Below, piece after piece: positions 9,690 through 19,729 of a stretch of 38,273 nt of DNA. The notes beneath the pieces are model-generated. The model was not told the origin of the DNA. It saw only the letters and a list, made by a program, of their open reading frames with translations, and made no database searches. The position numbers were made by a program, and so were the translations under genes. The DNA is taken from NCBI GenBank assembly GCA_024704765.1, contig JAKMXF010000325.1, positions 1-38,273 of the forward strand. Direction: 5' to 3'. Positions within the stretch are counted from its first letter, which is position 1. Each line of letters starts with the position of its first letter. Origin of the DNA: Oopsacas minuta. Taxonomy: Eukaryota; Porifera; Hexactinellida; Lyssacinosida; Leucopsacidae.

Positions 9690-11186
9690 TATTAGAAAAT
9701 GGATTAATTACTCGTACTTCATTTAATTAATTAATTTATATCATATCAAAAAATTGACCAATCAAATTAGGTGCTAATTGTCAATATCCGTATGAATCAT
9801 TCGGATTTCAATATAGACTACTTGGGAATACTGATCATGTAAGTAAAAAATATCCTTCTGAACTTGTCTTGGATTCCATAACCACTGTTTGGAAGATTAT
9901 CACTGTTATCGAATAAATTGCAGAAATGATGAGGATTTTTGTCGAAGGATCATCTAGGCAGAATCCTCGCAAATCTGTATTCACTGAATCGAATTGTTTA
10001 ATAGCTAATAAGGTGAAAATTACAATTCCAGGGTACTTTCAAAGGATTAGAGAAACGAAAGCTGAAAAACATTAATTCTTAGTACTTTCACTGGCAAAAT
10101 ACCTAACTGATCCTATATGTAAACAGTGTTAAGTAATTATGTTCTCTTCATCTATTTTGTACTTGTAATTTGACTCAATTGCAATTTTTCTTGTAGTTTC
10201 TATCTATTTTATTGGCAATTAAAATATTCATTATTACATTCCTGACTAACTACCTTTGTGGTTTACTGAATTTGACAATATAATGATGGAAATTCCATCT
10301 AGTGGTAATTCTATTTGAGATAATTATACTTGTATATGGAACTGGAACTGAATCATACTATGTAATCGGAACAATAACGTAACTATAGGGAGAGTTTTAG
10401 GAAATTCAATTTATTGGTTTTAATATATACTTCATTAGACTTTTGCAATATCATGAAGATTTCAAGAACTTCCATAATTCCCTCTGAGATATTCTGAATT
10501 CTAAATCACTAACTCAATTTTACAGTTAGCTAAATTTTAAATATAATATTTCCCTAACTATCCATAAAGAATGGTTGACCATCAAATAATTTTGTCATTT
10601 GTCTTATTAGTCAGAATTCTAACCTATCATGTTACCAAATCGTGCAAGGTATGTATAATTAAATCAATAATAACAATTTAATCAGGCTGCTAAGCGTCGA
10701 TTTTAGTCTAATTGAGACTCACTTGAGAAACTACCAATTTTTTAATAAGTAATCTACATGAACCAGGTACGTCGATCGGTTACATTTTCGATCCCAACTT
10801 GCATTGATAAATTGCGCTGTCGGCTAATTCGCCTATACATACCCCATGGGTCAACATTTTCAAATTTCATTGTATCAACTTTAACCACCAGATTCGTAAT
10901 GGAAGGCGGATTTAGTTAAATCGTTTTAAAGCATCATTTAGAGGGTCGATGTCTGATATCGATGTCAATTTTTACTTAAAAGATTATCAGGTAAAGGCTG
11001 ATGCAAGTTCTGATTTTCCCCGACTTTAAGCAGTGTATTGCTTGCAGAGTATGTCTTCTTACCAACACAAATATTGTACACAATTGTGTAAATTGCTCAT
11101 GAACAGTATTAAATGACCTTCAAATCGGATATTGCTAACTGCAGAAAGAAAACCACTCCAGTTTGATTGCCGCTCGTTACACTAAA
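9690..11186. other. Intergenic, 1.5 kb without a recognised gene
   Basis: AT-rich with no ORF, RNA gene or transposon end that I can support. It is downstream, in the minus sense, of the MULE relic and may hold its unrecognisable remainder. Confidence 0.35.
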
Positions 11187-11433
11187 CTAGAAGAATTTTC
11201 CTAATTGATTAGTTGGGATTATTTCAAAGAGTACCGATGCGTTCAAAGGTATACCAGGTTGTACTGTTTTCCGAGAACGGTATATGGATGATTCACATCC
11301 AGTAAAAGATATTTCACTTACATGTGGATCGTCTCTGGTAGTATCATCAAATACCTTTCGAAGGTTGGCTTGAGAACTTTTGGCAATAGTTTTGCATTTG
11401 GTCTTTACGAGGGGCACTCAATAAGTTTTGGTA

Positions 11434-12000
11434 TTAAAAAATATGCATACATTTGTTTCTTGGTGTACTGAGTTCTACGAACCTTTGTTGGGAGACCTTC
11501 TCCAATTTCAACCATTGACGGCTCTGCTGCTTTGTTTCTGGATCATAGTGATAGATCCATGTTTCATCATCAGTTATTATCTTAGAAATATCTCTAAGGG
11601 TGCCATTTTTGAATTTTGTAAGCATTTCATGGCACCATTTCACTCGATTCTGCTTCTGCTCAGGATGGAGCTGATGTGGGATCCAACGGGCACAAAGTTT
11701 ACGTAGCTGAAGGGATTGGTGTAAAACGGTGTGCACTGCCCCGGATGAAATGCCAATTTCGTGCTGAATCCTCTCATATGTAACATTTGGGTCTGCTATC
11801 ACCATGTCCTCAATTGACTCAACAATTCCCTCTATAACAGCGTATAGAAGGTCCAGGGGCGGAGTTGGTCTTCAAGATTATAATTCCCACATTTAAATTC
11901 TCTGTACCATCTTTTCACTGTTGCCGCAGATACCTTGTTATTTGGAAAGGCTGTACAGAAACTTTCGTGATATTCTTTTATTGTTTTCAAAAGTTGAACT
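11434..12000 (-). pseudogene. Mariner transposase, N-terminal half
   Basis: The minus strand from about 12000 encodes the mariner DNA-binding region, with VSAATVKRWYREFKCGNYN, a frame break near 11,860, then the second helix-turn-helix (VTYERIQHEIGISSGAVH). The first catalytic Asp follows in TDDETWIYHYDPETK, then QWLKLEKVSQQR. The reading frame then stops after KCMHIF and runs straight into the left inverted repeat. The second and third catalytic Asp and the C-terminus are missing on this strand, so this is an internally deleted 5' half joined to a 3' terminus. No terminal repeat was found at its own 5' side. Confidence 0.8.
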
Positions 12001-12245
12001 GAAAATGTATTATCGCACGAATATCACGTCTTGATAACTGTATTGAGGATTGGTAACTAAGATAATAAAACTACGCTATCTGAAAAGTATACAAGATAAA
12101 GTTACAATATTTTCAGCGAAGTATATTTATCCCCTGTTTATTCAAAATAAGTAATGGTTTACTTATATGAGAGCTCGCAACATAGTTAGAATACAACGAA
12201 TGTTAAAACTGTTGTACCTCTTGAACCTGGTAAGACAATTAATTC

Positions 12246-12638
12246 AACCTGGTATACAGAGAGTTGTTTGCCTCTAGTCATAAAAGCAATAAATTTACAG
12301 CGTCCTGGCAGAGGATTAAGGAGACTTTTTTGCACCACGATAATTCCAATTCTCATACATCACGAATGAAAAGACAATTCATTGAAGAATCAGGACTACA
12401 TATTTTGCCACACACCCTTTATTCTCCAGATCTAGCACCCTGCGACTTCTGGCTCTTTCCTAGAATAAAAAAATACCTTAAAGGCAGAAATTTTCTTCGA
12501 ATTCTGAACTTGAGGGAGCCCTCAGAGAAGTGATGGGAGACATCAACGAAAAGGAATTTCAAGAAGCTATTCAAGCTTGGTTTAAACGAATGAACAAGTG
12601 TATTCAAGCTAAGGGATGCTATTTCGAACAATTATAGT
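12246..12638 (+). pseudogene. Mariner transposase, C-terminal half (D,D34D)
   Basis: The plus strand reads TWYTESCLP and then, after a slip in a T-run near 12,330, the second catalytic Asp in LHHDNSNSHTS and the third in YSPDLAPCDFWLFP. Exactly 34 residues lie between the two Asp, the canonical mariner D,D34D spacing. After another slip near 12,505 it ends with the conserved WFKRMNKCIQAKGCYFE and a stop just before the right inverted repeat. The DNA-binding half is absent on this strand. It faces away from the N-terminal half at 11.4-12.0 kb, so the element cannot encode one transposase. Confidence 0.85.
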
Positions 12639-12964
12639 AAAAATAAATATAGATTGATGCTTATTGATACTTAGGCTCAAAGATTATTGAGTACCACTCG
12701 TAGATGATAAACTTCTGATCTATGTATATTCATCAACATCATGACTGTCTTGCTCTAGAAGTGTTATCAATCCAGTTTCACAATTTATTTGCTCGTTCCT
12801 TTGCATTTATGCCTGAATAATACGCATCTAAGGTAGATATAATTCCCCTTCAATTTAGATTGTATGTATATATTTCCATCTGAAGTTGTGAAAACTTTTC
12901 CGATGTTGCGTTTGTTTTCGTCAGTAATATATTCCATTCTGAGATTATTTGTAACTTATGAAAT

Positions 12965-13239
12965 TATGTGAAATGGCCGATAGAGATAGAGTTATATTGT
13001 TTAGTTTTCCTTAAATACCAGAAGTGTGTATCAATAATTAACATAACATTGCCTATTGTTATTATACGATAAAGGGAAGGAGAATAATTATTGAAAGTGG
13101 AAATCATTGTAGATAAAATCCATACAGATGAGGATGCACTTGAAGATTGTGACAAAGAAGACAAATTAGAAAAATTCTAACAAGTGAAGGTTACATCAAT
13201 AAATGATTCTAACAAGTGAAAAGGTCTGCATGATTCTAA
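12965..13239. other. Intergenic, no gene recognised
   Basis: AT-rich. It contains a short repeated phrase around ATGATTCTAACAAGTGAA (about 13,180-13,225), perhaps a decayed tandem repeat. Confidence 0.35.
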
Positions 13240-13790
13240 GAAATGACAACTTATCAATTATAACAAATCTGCGCCCCCGCCTCGGGTATAAAACAGATGA
13301 AATTTAAATTTTATCCATGGTACTTCCAAATTACATTTAATTAACTTAGTTTGTAACACTTCAGCTCTTACGTGGCTATTGGTTAATAATCTCGGCACTT
13401 CGTGCCTCGTGCATAAGAAATTAGAAAAATATTTTTCTACAGTCATGATGATGTAATAATTTCATGATTAGTCTGCAACTGTTCAAAATGATGACGTCAG
13501 AACATTTAGTATATTGTGGGATAGCTGTGATTCAATTTTCAACCATCTATCATTTATATTGGCTGACCAGTGGCTAATAATGTGATTTGAAATCCATAAT
13601 GGTAACAATGACGTCACTAGGTGTTAAATTTCGTCCAAGACTCAAATTTCCGAGCCACGCCCAAAATACGGTTGTGTACCAAAAATCAGCCCTGAGGGTC
13701 ACAAGTCTCTTCTATCAATTCCGAACACACACACTTTGCAGTTTATGGACGTGCCTGATATGGACACTAGTGTATGGCCATGCCATAATA
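13240..13790 (+). repeat. Dispersed 0.55-0.6 kb repeat, copy 1
   Basis: It matches 25,933-26,486 and 26,487-27,165 in the same order through landmarks TTATCCATGGT, TTAATAATCTCGGCACTTCGT, TGATGATGTAATAAT, TATTGGCTGACCAGTGGCTAA, GACAATGACGTCA and TCGTCCAAGACTC. The small ORFs within it are not conserved between copies. It is an unclassified interspersed repeat without visible coding capacity or clear termini. It contains TGACGTCA (CRE-like) octamers. Confidence 0.75.
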
Positions 13791-13814
13791 CAAAGTTCTC
13801 TTCTGATTCTTTAA

Positions 13815-14911
13815 TAATTACGAAATTAAAATAAATACTAAATGCACTAATCTACTGATCGTTATCATTATGTACAGTGTTGACAAATATAAAATTCAGC
13901 TTGTATGCTAGATGATATGCCAGAATATTCATTATAATTATTTTTTGCTAGATTTATACAAGTCGAGCTCGTATTATTTCAGATCTTGCATACATTATAA
14001 TTGCCTGTATGGTAACACCGATTAATTAATATAATACATTGCGCAACCATTCCAACTCTTGAATTTCATAGATTATCATAACAAATATGAATATAAACTA
14101 ATAAGCATTATATATCATTAATATCAACAGTCGGCATGTTTCACCATACTTTGAAAAAGTATTTGAGTTTGCAAACTAAAATTGAAAGGGAATATCAATA
14201 ATTAATGTAAATAATATTAAATAATCTGTGATAACATTACAATATATACTGGTGAAAATACTATTAAACTAATAAATACTCAAACACAAAGAAGGACATA
14301 TATTTCTTCTTGAATATTATTTGTATTAAACAATAAAAGTCCAAAGTTCGTCATTATATTACCAATAATGTATTTTATGTATATTCTTTTTGGAAATATT
14401 TGTGAAACTCAAGTTCGAAGCACGGACTATATTCTTAATTCCATTTGTGACCAATGATAATCAATTCTGTAAAAGTACTCTACATATCCATTAAAAGCTC
14501 TAAGTGTATCCAGGTTAACTTGATTAAATCAGATAATTCGTACACGTTTATTGTATTATATAATCACCATCAATCCCTTACAGAAATTGTTTCTTAATTT
14601 TCGTTCCTGCATATCTGTAACCAAACGACAACATCTATTTCCTTTCTAACTATGGTTATAATCCAGGAATTATCCAAATCTTTCAATTCTTCACCATTTA
14701 TTGGGAGATATAGAATTGAATCCTGGGGCCTACCAGAAGAGAAGAGTCCATGAACCTTCTCGACGAGAAGAAACTAGCTGATTCAGTCATTAATATATTT
14801 CACCTGAAGAATAGGGTAAAAAATCTGCATCCTGAACATCACAGGAACATACAGAGAAAATGAGAAACAAAAGTGGAAAAGAGTTCAGAATTCAAACTTG
14901 TTTCACAATCA
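13815..14911. other. Intergenic, 1.1 kb without a recognised gene
   Basis: Strongly AT-rich; no ORF, RNA gene or repeat end could be supported. Confidence 0.4.
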
Positions 14912-15091
14912 AAGTGTAGAGTCTCCCAAAACGGACACTCTGAAAAGCGGACAACACCTCTACAACGGACAAGCTCGTGGAACGAGATAAGTTAATATTA
15001 CATATAAATAATACCTTTGAGAAGCGGACATCTTATCTACAAAGGACAACTCTAATCCCCAATGTGTCCGTTATTGGGAGACTCCACTGTA
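14912..15091. mobile_element. Pogo/Tigger-like MITE, about 0.18 kb
   Basis: The left end reads TAGAGTCTCCCAAAACGGACAC. The right end, inverted, reads TACAGTGGAGTCTCCC followed by AATAACGGACAC. Internal AAGCGGACA and ACAACGGACAA words are typical of Tigger/pogo-derived elements. The left edge is less well preserved than the right, so the exact start is uncertain by a few bases. No ORF. Confidence 0.6.
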
Positions 15092-15382
15092 CCTTCGTGA
15101 ATAAACAGACACAATTCCAAAAGACCATTGGCGAAGGATGAAATCTACGATGTCCTAGAAGAATTTAACGTAAAAAATCACGAACATTCAGGCAGGACAA
15201 ATTGTATAAGATAGTTAATCAATATTACTTTGGAGTTACTGAAGAACTGCGTGATTTTTATGTCAAATTTTGTCCAACTTGCCTGAAAGCAATCAATAAA
15301 ATATGGAGTTACCAAACCAATCGTATCAAAAAATTACCTGAACAGAGGTCAAATTGATTCCATCGAATCAGAGATATGAATC

Positions 15383-15421
15383 CACAGTGGCACGGCATGT
15401 GGAAATAGGTGAAAAAAATAT
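15383..15421 (+). repeat. Left terminal repeat: heptamer, 7-nt spacer, inner box
   Basis: CACAGTG at 15383-15389, seven bases, then ATGTGGAAATAGG at 15397-15409. An A-rich AAAAAATAT begins exactly 23 nt after the heptamer (15413-15421), recalling the nonamer position of a 23-spacer recombination signal. The heptamer and inner box are seen on both ends. The nonamer reading is an interpretation, since A-runs are common in this AT-rich DNA. Confidence 0.75.
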
Positions 15422-15999
15422 AACCTCAAATTGCTTTATAGTGTTGATATTTGAATTCAGCACCCCCACAAACCTCGGAAAACATTTGACATCTCTACAA
15501 TAGACTTTCCATTTAGCTCCTACGTCTATTCCAATGAGAGCATAATTGAAATTCGAAAGATTGATTTATGGTTTCAATTTTCGGTCATGATGTAATTTTG
15601 AATAATATGGATTCTCCACGTCAAATAACTGCTATTTATAGTATACCAATCGAAAGCTCTTATGTTGCTGAATAATAAATCACGTTAATCTTGGCTCCAA
15701 TGAACAGATGGAATTTACTATTCTCATTTTAAACAAGCTTGTTCGTACAAGTGCAATAAATAGAAACATGTTTCATTAAAACTCTAGTACTTTTTTTGCC
15801 TTCACTTGCGGAACTTTCCATTGCACTTTCCTAATAGCTCTTTTCGTCCTCTACAAAATACACTTTAAATTATGGTGTCAGGAGTGTCAACGATATTTTT
15901 TTTTGCGATTTTAAATATAATCCATTCACAATTATCTAATTTTTGGCCCATATAAATCATAAATAATTGTTGTGGTTGTTTATTAGCACATTTTTCATT

Positions 16000-18161
16000 A
16001 TGAATAACGAAGATGCATACACGTTCTTAACTGCACAAAAGAATAAAACAATCACTTCTCTCGCGTCCTCGTTTATTGTCCTCAATAATTTGGAAGAAAC
16101 AGAGCATGATACAGTTCGGAGAAAATTTTCGACCCTCAGAGAAGATAGGAGAGAATACCTGAAACGAGCCGATATAACTACTTGGAATGCGATACCTTTT
16201 CATACACCACTTAAACACCCGAGATTGAGTACAGGTTATCAATGCTCAGATGAAGTCATAGTGATAGGGAGTGTTTCTTCTAGCCAATCAACCTCTGTTT
16301 TCGAAGAAGATTTTAGTAAGCCCACCCGTAAGCCTCTGAGGTAATTATCAACTAAAGGTCTTCGCAGCCGATTGTCCTCCTTACTAACACATCTTGAAAA
16401 GGTTGCTGTACAAGAGAATGTTTCCAGTAAAGAACTATCCTGTTACCTGATGATGCTATGTTCACAGACTGAATACGACTTTACTACTACCAAGTTCTGT
16501 AAAGAAATTATTGCTAAGGGAAGCTTCGGTCCAGTCTGCAATAAACTAACCTGCGATAAAGCTGCGTTCTTGATGGATTCTTTAGAAATTGGAAAGAAGA
16601 AATACATCGATTTAAGACGTTTATTGCTTTCAGATGTCCAGCTTCCAGGTTACAATCGATTAGCTACCTATCGATCTCAAATTTGCTTGACTAATGACAT
16701 CTTTTCAGTTGATCGAGAACATCGGGTAGGCATTGCTGTATCTTACAAAAAGCTTCTGACTCATACAGTAAACAGAATATTGACTGCTTCTGCCAATGAA
16801 ATTCCCAGCGCCAGCAATCCTAAAAGGGTACGAATTTCAGATGGACTTGACTGTTCTGGCTCTCACCGGGTTTATCAGCAAGCGACTCACCCCAATATTT
16901 CAACAAAAAGTTTTATTTTATTCGGGTTTAAGGTGATTTCCATATCCGACACCGATAACAAACTGATTTGGAAAAACCCTCTACCAAATTCTCCTTTCTC
17001 AATTAGACCCGTTGCGATACTAGCTCTACAGGAGAACGAAGACAATATTCGATATCTTATGGATACACTAATCAATAAGGAGTCCACAGAGATAACGGAA
17101 AAGGGTTTAGAACTAACAAGCGGATTTTGTGAAGTTGAAATTCAACGTTCACAATTGGATGGCAAAATGGCTAAGATTATTAGTGGAGCTGGGGGTGCAT
17201 GCTGCCAGTTCTGCACAGCGACATTCAAACAAATCCATGATCCGGATATCGTAAAAGACGGTTTTCCAATTAATCGATCCATCACAGACCTGAAAGTATT
17301 ATTTGATGAAGTTAACGAAGAGGAGTTTCTATCATTATCTTCTGACAACAGATTCAACGTTACACACAGACCAATATCTGACTTAGAAATCATACCCAGT
17401 TCGCCTTTGCATGCATATCTCCGATGTTTTGGCTGGTTTTTACATCTAATTAGCCATTTGCACGCAGGAGTATTTAAGTGGTCACCAACTTCTAAGAGAG
17501 TCTCAGATGCTAAAACTTTCGTTACAAGTTTAATTAAAGACAATCTCAATATTATTATTGACATCCCTTCAACACAAGGTGGCACAACGACTACTGGTAA
17601 TGTGGTAAGACGATGCTTGATAAGAAAGGATGACAACGATCAAGATTTCCTCTACTGGGTTTGACAGTGATCCCGTCTGAGTTCAAGTCCCACATAATTG
17701 AAATTCACACATGCCTAGGAGCAATCCTACGCGTCTATAATAGCAGCAGAAGAGTGGATACAGAAGAACTAGCGCTTGTTTGCAGTAATATCTACCAGTC
17801 AATTCTCTGTGCATTTCCTTGGGCTAATGTTTCCCCGACGTTACACAAACTGTTAGCACATGCACCGGAAATCATCTCAACGTTTAATGATGGACATGGG
17901 CTAGAGAACTTATCTGAAGAAGGACTAGAGGCTTCTAACAAATATATTCGGAGATACAGAGATCGTCTTGCTCGCAAGTTTTCATTTGAAGAAAATTTAA
18001 AGGATGTATTTGTTCGATTGATTTCTCACAGTGATCTCATGCTGTTAATGAATCGCAAGTTTTCTATTCCAAGGCCTCCATCTAGCCAAGGACTTAGAAG
18101 TAGCCAAGATATTTTAGTGAACACCCTTATTCGTGATCATGAAGATCATAATGATGATTAA
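16000..18161 (+). pseudogene. RAG1/Transib-like transposase, one stop and one frame break
   Basis: This is the presumed transposase of the 15,383-18,381 element, about 720 codons from the ATG at 16000, close to the size of a RAG1 core. In order: a unique N-terminal part; the first catalytic Asp in SDGLDCSGSH (codon 16840-16842, RAG1 D600 region); a zinc-type CCQFC (17200-17214) where RAG1 has CTLC; SSPLHAYLRCF where RAG1 carries its second Asp (here Ser, 17401-17403); GGTTTTGNVVRR like the RAG1/Transib GN-R-R box; His pair LHKLLAHAPEI (17844-17861); and the catalytic Glu in LSEEGLEASNKYIRRYR (17928-17930, RAG1 E962 region). Lesions are an in-frame TAA at 16342-16344 and a one-base-type frame break around 17645-17664. 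The stop could instead be spliced out as a 27-nt GTAATT...CGCAG intron, which also keeps frame. Family is well supported; activity is unlikely as read. Confidence 0.85.
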
Positions 18162-18216
18162 AAGTAAACCTCTCAATCGATTAATAGAAAATTTGGGGAA
18201 TTTTCACACCTCAGAT

Positions 18217-18247
18217 AGGTGACAATGACGTCATAACTTTGTCACCT
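18217..18247. repeat. Small stem-loop with a TGACGTCA loop
   Basis: AGGTGACAA and TTGTCACCT pair around a loop carrying the palindromic octamer TGACGTCA (18226-18233). It lies in the 3' non-coding part of the RAG1-like element. The phrase resembles GGTGACAATGACATCAT in the 26-27 kb dispersed repeat. A transcription-factor role (CRE-like site) is possible but not shown. Confidence 0.5.
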
Positions 18248-18345
18248 GAAGGGATAGAGAAAAAATGAGTATCCCATTCGATTCGTTGGGCTCGAAAACC
18301 TATATGACAATAATACATTTTGAGGACCTATGTGCCATCAAAATG

Positions 18346-18381
18346 CCTATTTCCACATTCTGACCATTTCGTGCCACTGTG
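18346..18381 (-). repeat. Right terminal repeat: heptamer, 16-nt spacer, inner box
   Basis: On the minus strand CACAGTG (18381-18375) is followed by 16 bases and then ATGTGGAAATAGG (18358-18346). The first five spacer bases (GCACG) equal those of the left end. The spacing to the inner box is nine bases longer than at the left end. This asymmetry is read directly from the sequence. Confidence 0.85.
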
Positions 18382-18386
18382 GAATC

Positions 18387-19729
18387 TGGCTGTAAACACG
18401 TAACCAGATGGGGTCACACCCTATAAATACCTTTTTGTCCACATAGACCATATACCGATAATCAACTTGGTCCCACAAGTGAGAAAAACAGCAGAAAATA
18501 TTCGTGATATTTGTATTTAAAATAATCTGGGAACAAGGCCCACGTCTTATATTGCATTCGTATAATGGAGCAGAATTCTCAAATCGCCTTCTATTCGAAA
18601 CTTTACGCAATAAAGAACATTGGGAGTGTGATTAATGACGAAGACGAATTGAATAACTTTCAACAAACCTCTGTTGCGATTCAATCCCAATTATATTAAT
18701 CATCTCACTAGACTCAAAACGAAGTGCCTATAAATACAGATGAGAATCCTAATGAACAATGTCTACATATTTATCTAAGCTCCCGCTAATTCCCGACGAT
18801 TATGAATTTTCAATATCAGATACAGTTCCACCTGGCACAATTCGGTGGTAGAGAATATCATACGAAACCCCAACATCTAGTATTCCAGTAATTCTCGAGA
18901 AACAAATTGGAGCAATAGACTCATATCATTTAATTCCAGGGAAGCAGTTTCCCATGAGACGACCATCTAGTAGTTCATCCATAGTGTCAAATATAAATCC
19001 AACCAATTCAACTAACTTACTCTGTGCTGTATGTGAGAATGAAACAAGTGGATGACACTCTTGACCCTGAGTGTAGTCGTTTCCCCACGTACCTTGCTGA
19101 ATTCTACAAGTGGAAGAGGGATTTGGGAACTCAAGTATGGTGTCAAGGTTGTTTTCTCAAAGAAAAGAGTCCAAATTCCCATAATTTAAGAAGAATATAA
19201 AGAAATCAAGAAACACTACATGATCGTATGCTAAAGTCAAGTGGGAAAATTCAAACTGACTGAAATCGGTGATACTGTGATTATACTCATTCCCTAACCT
19301 GCCAAATGAGTTCGATTGAACCACCCAATTTTATGGGTCATATAATTGACGCACATGACTCTGTTTACACTGTAGCTAATCGCATGGCAAAATTTCCTCT
19401 GGCTATGCAAGGAATCAATTTGATGTTTGTCCATTCAGAATCAGTGCAAATGAGCCTTGTCATACTTCTAGAGTCAGTCAAACGGAAGCAATGCAGACTG
19501 CTTCTCTGAGTCTGAGTGGATCGGCATGTAGATGTAAGCTGATCTTGCTTAGTCTCAAAAATTTTCGAATTTGTATAATACAGATAGTTCGCTACAAGAG
19601 TAGTCGAGTAGATTATAAATACTTTAGTGTATTGAACAATTTTTAAATTAATTATGTGGTATGGTAAACGGAGTTCACCGTTTTAACGTAACTTGATATG
19701 AACGAGCCCATCCTTGTAGTAGAGTAGTA
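18387..19729. other. Intergenic, 1.3 kb without a secure gene
   Basis: A fragment near 18,900-19,060 reads ILEKQIGAIDSYHLIPGK and then TNLLCAVCENETSG before a stop. The Cys pair gives a faint zinc-finger look but no second half follows. A 67-codon plus ORF at 19306-19509 has no recognised features. Both may be debris of an older element; nothing here is firm enough to name. Confidence 0.3.

Larger units (their letters stand above)
11408..12700. mobile_element. Chimeric mariner element with an inverted internal arrangement
   Basis: The ends are related inverted repeats: left CGAGGGGCACTCAATAAG at 11408, and right, inverted, CGAGTGGTACTCAATAATC ending at 12700. They are flanked by TA (11406-11407 and 12701-12702). 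The interior holds two mariner transposase halves on opposite strands, both reading outward, rather than one gene. The empty site is confirmed by the MULE relic it interrupts. The element is about 1.3 kb, the normal length for mariner despite the scrambled interior. Confidence 0.85.
11187..12937 (-). pseudogene. FLYWCH/MULE transposase relic, split by a mariner
   Basis: The minus strand starts with an ATG at 12937-12935 (MEYITDENK) and reads a FLYWCH-like finger (SDGNIYIQS, YIYLRCVLFRHKCKG). After frame breaks it reaches 12703, then resumes at 11405 with KTKCKTIAKSSQ and TGCESSIYRSRKTVQPGIP, ending at a stop near 11187. Each block aligns in order with the copy at 24.27-23.74 kb (MEYKFADYR, YLRCVLFRNGCKA, KSKCKNRARNSQ, TECESSMYHSKRELQSKIP). 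Removing 11,408-12,700 plus one TA rejoins the two halves in register with that copy. The MULE catalytic region is not recognisable downstream. It has several stops and is non-functional. Confidence 0.7.
15383..18381 (+). mobile_element. Transib/RAG1-type DNA transposon, 2,999 bp, complete ends
   Basis: The two ends are inverted repeats starting CACAGTGGCACG (15383-15394 and, inverted, 18381-18370). A second shared box ATGTGGAAATAGG lies inside each end (15397-15409 and, inverted, 18358-18346). The element is flanked by a perfect 5-bp direct duplication GAATC (15378-15382 and 18382-18386). A 5-bp duplication, terminal CAC and a RAG1-like transposase are the known hallmarks of the Transib/ProtoRAG superfamily. 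The first seven bases equal the consensus heptamer of V(D)J recombination signals. Apart from the RAG1-like gene, the element holds about 0.6 kb of 5' and 0.2 kb of 3' non-coding sequence. No RAG2-like ORF is present or could fit. Confidence 0.9.

Noticed and set aside
15967-15999. TTG-initiated extension of the RAG1-like N-terminus
   Set aside because: The ATG at 16000 is available and the extra residues (WLFISTFFI) look like translated non-coding DNA.
17657-17663. GGGTTTG as a programmed -1 frameshift site in the RAG1-like gene
   Set aside because: The phase is wrong for slippage from the upstream frame to the downstream frame.
16027-17977. Minus-strand ORFs of 61-164 codons opposite the RAG1-like gene
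   Set aside because: They are shadows of the conserved plus-strand coding region and have no family motifs.
18900-19060. Cys-pair fragment TNLLCAVCENETSG as the start of a nuclear-receptor zinc finger
   Set aside because: A stop follows at once, no second zinc-finger half appears in any frame, and the flanking sequence has many stops.
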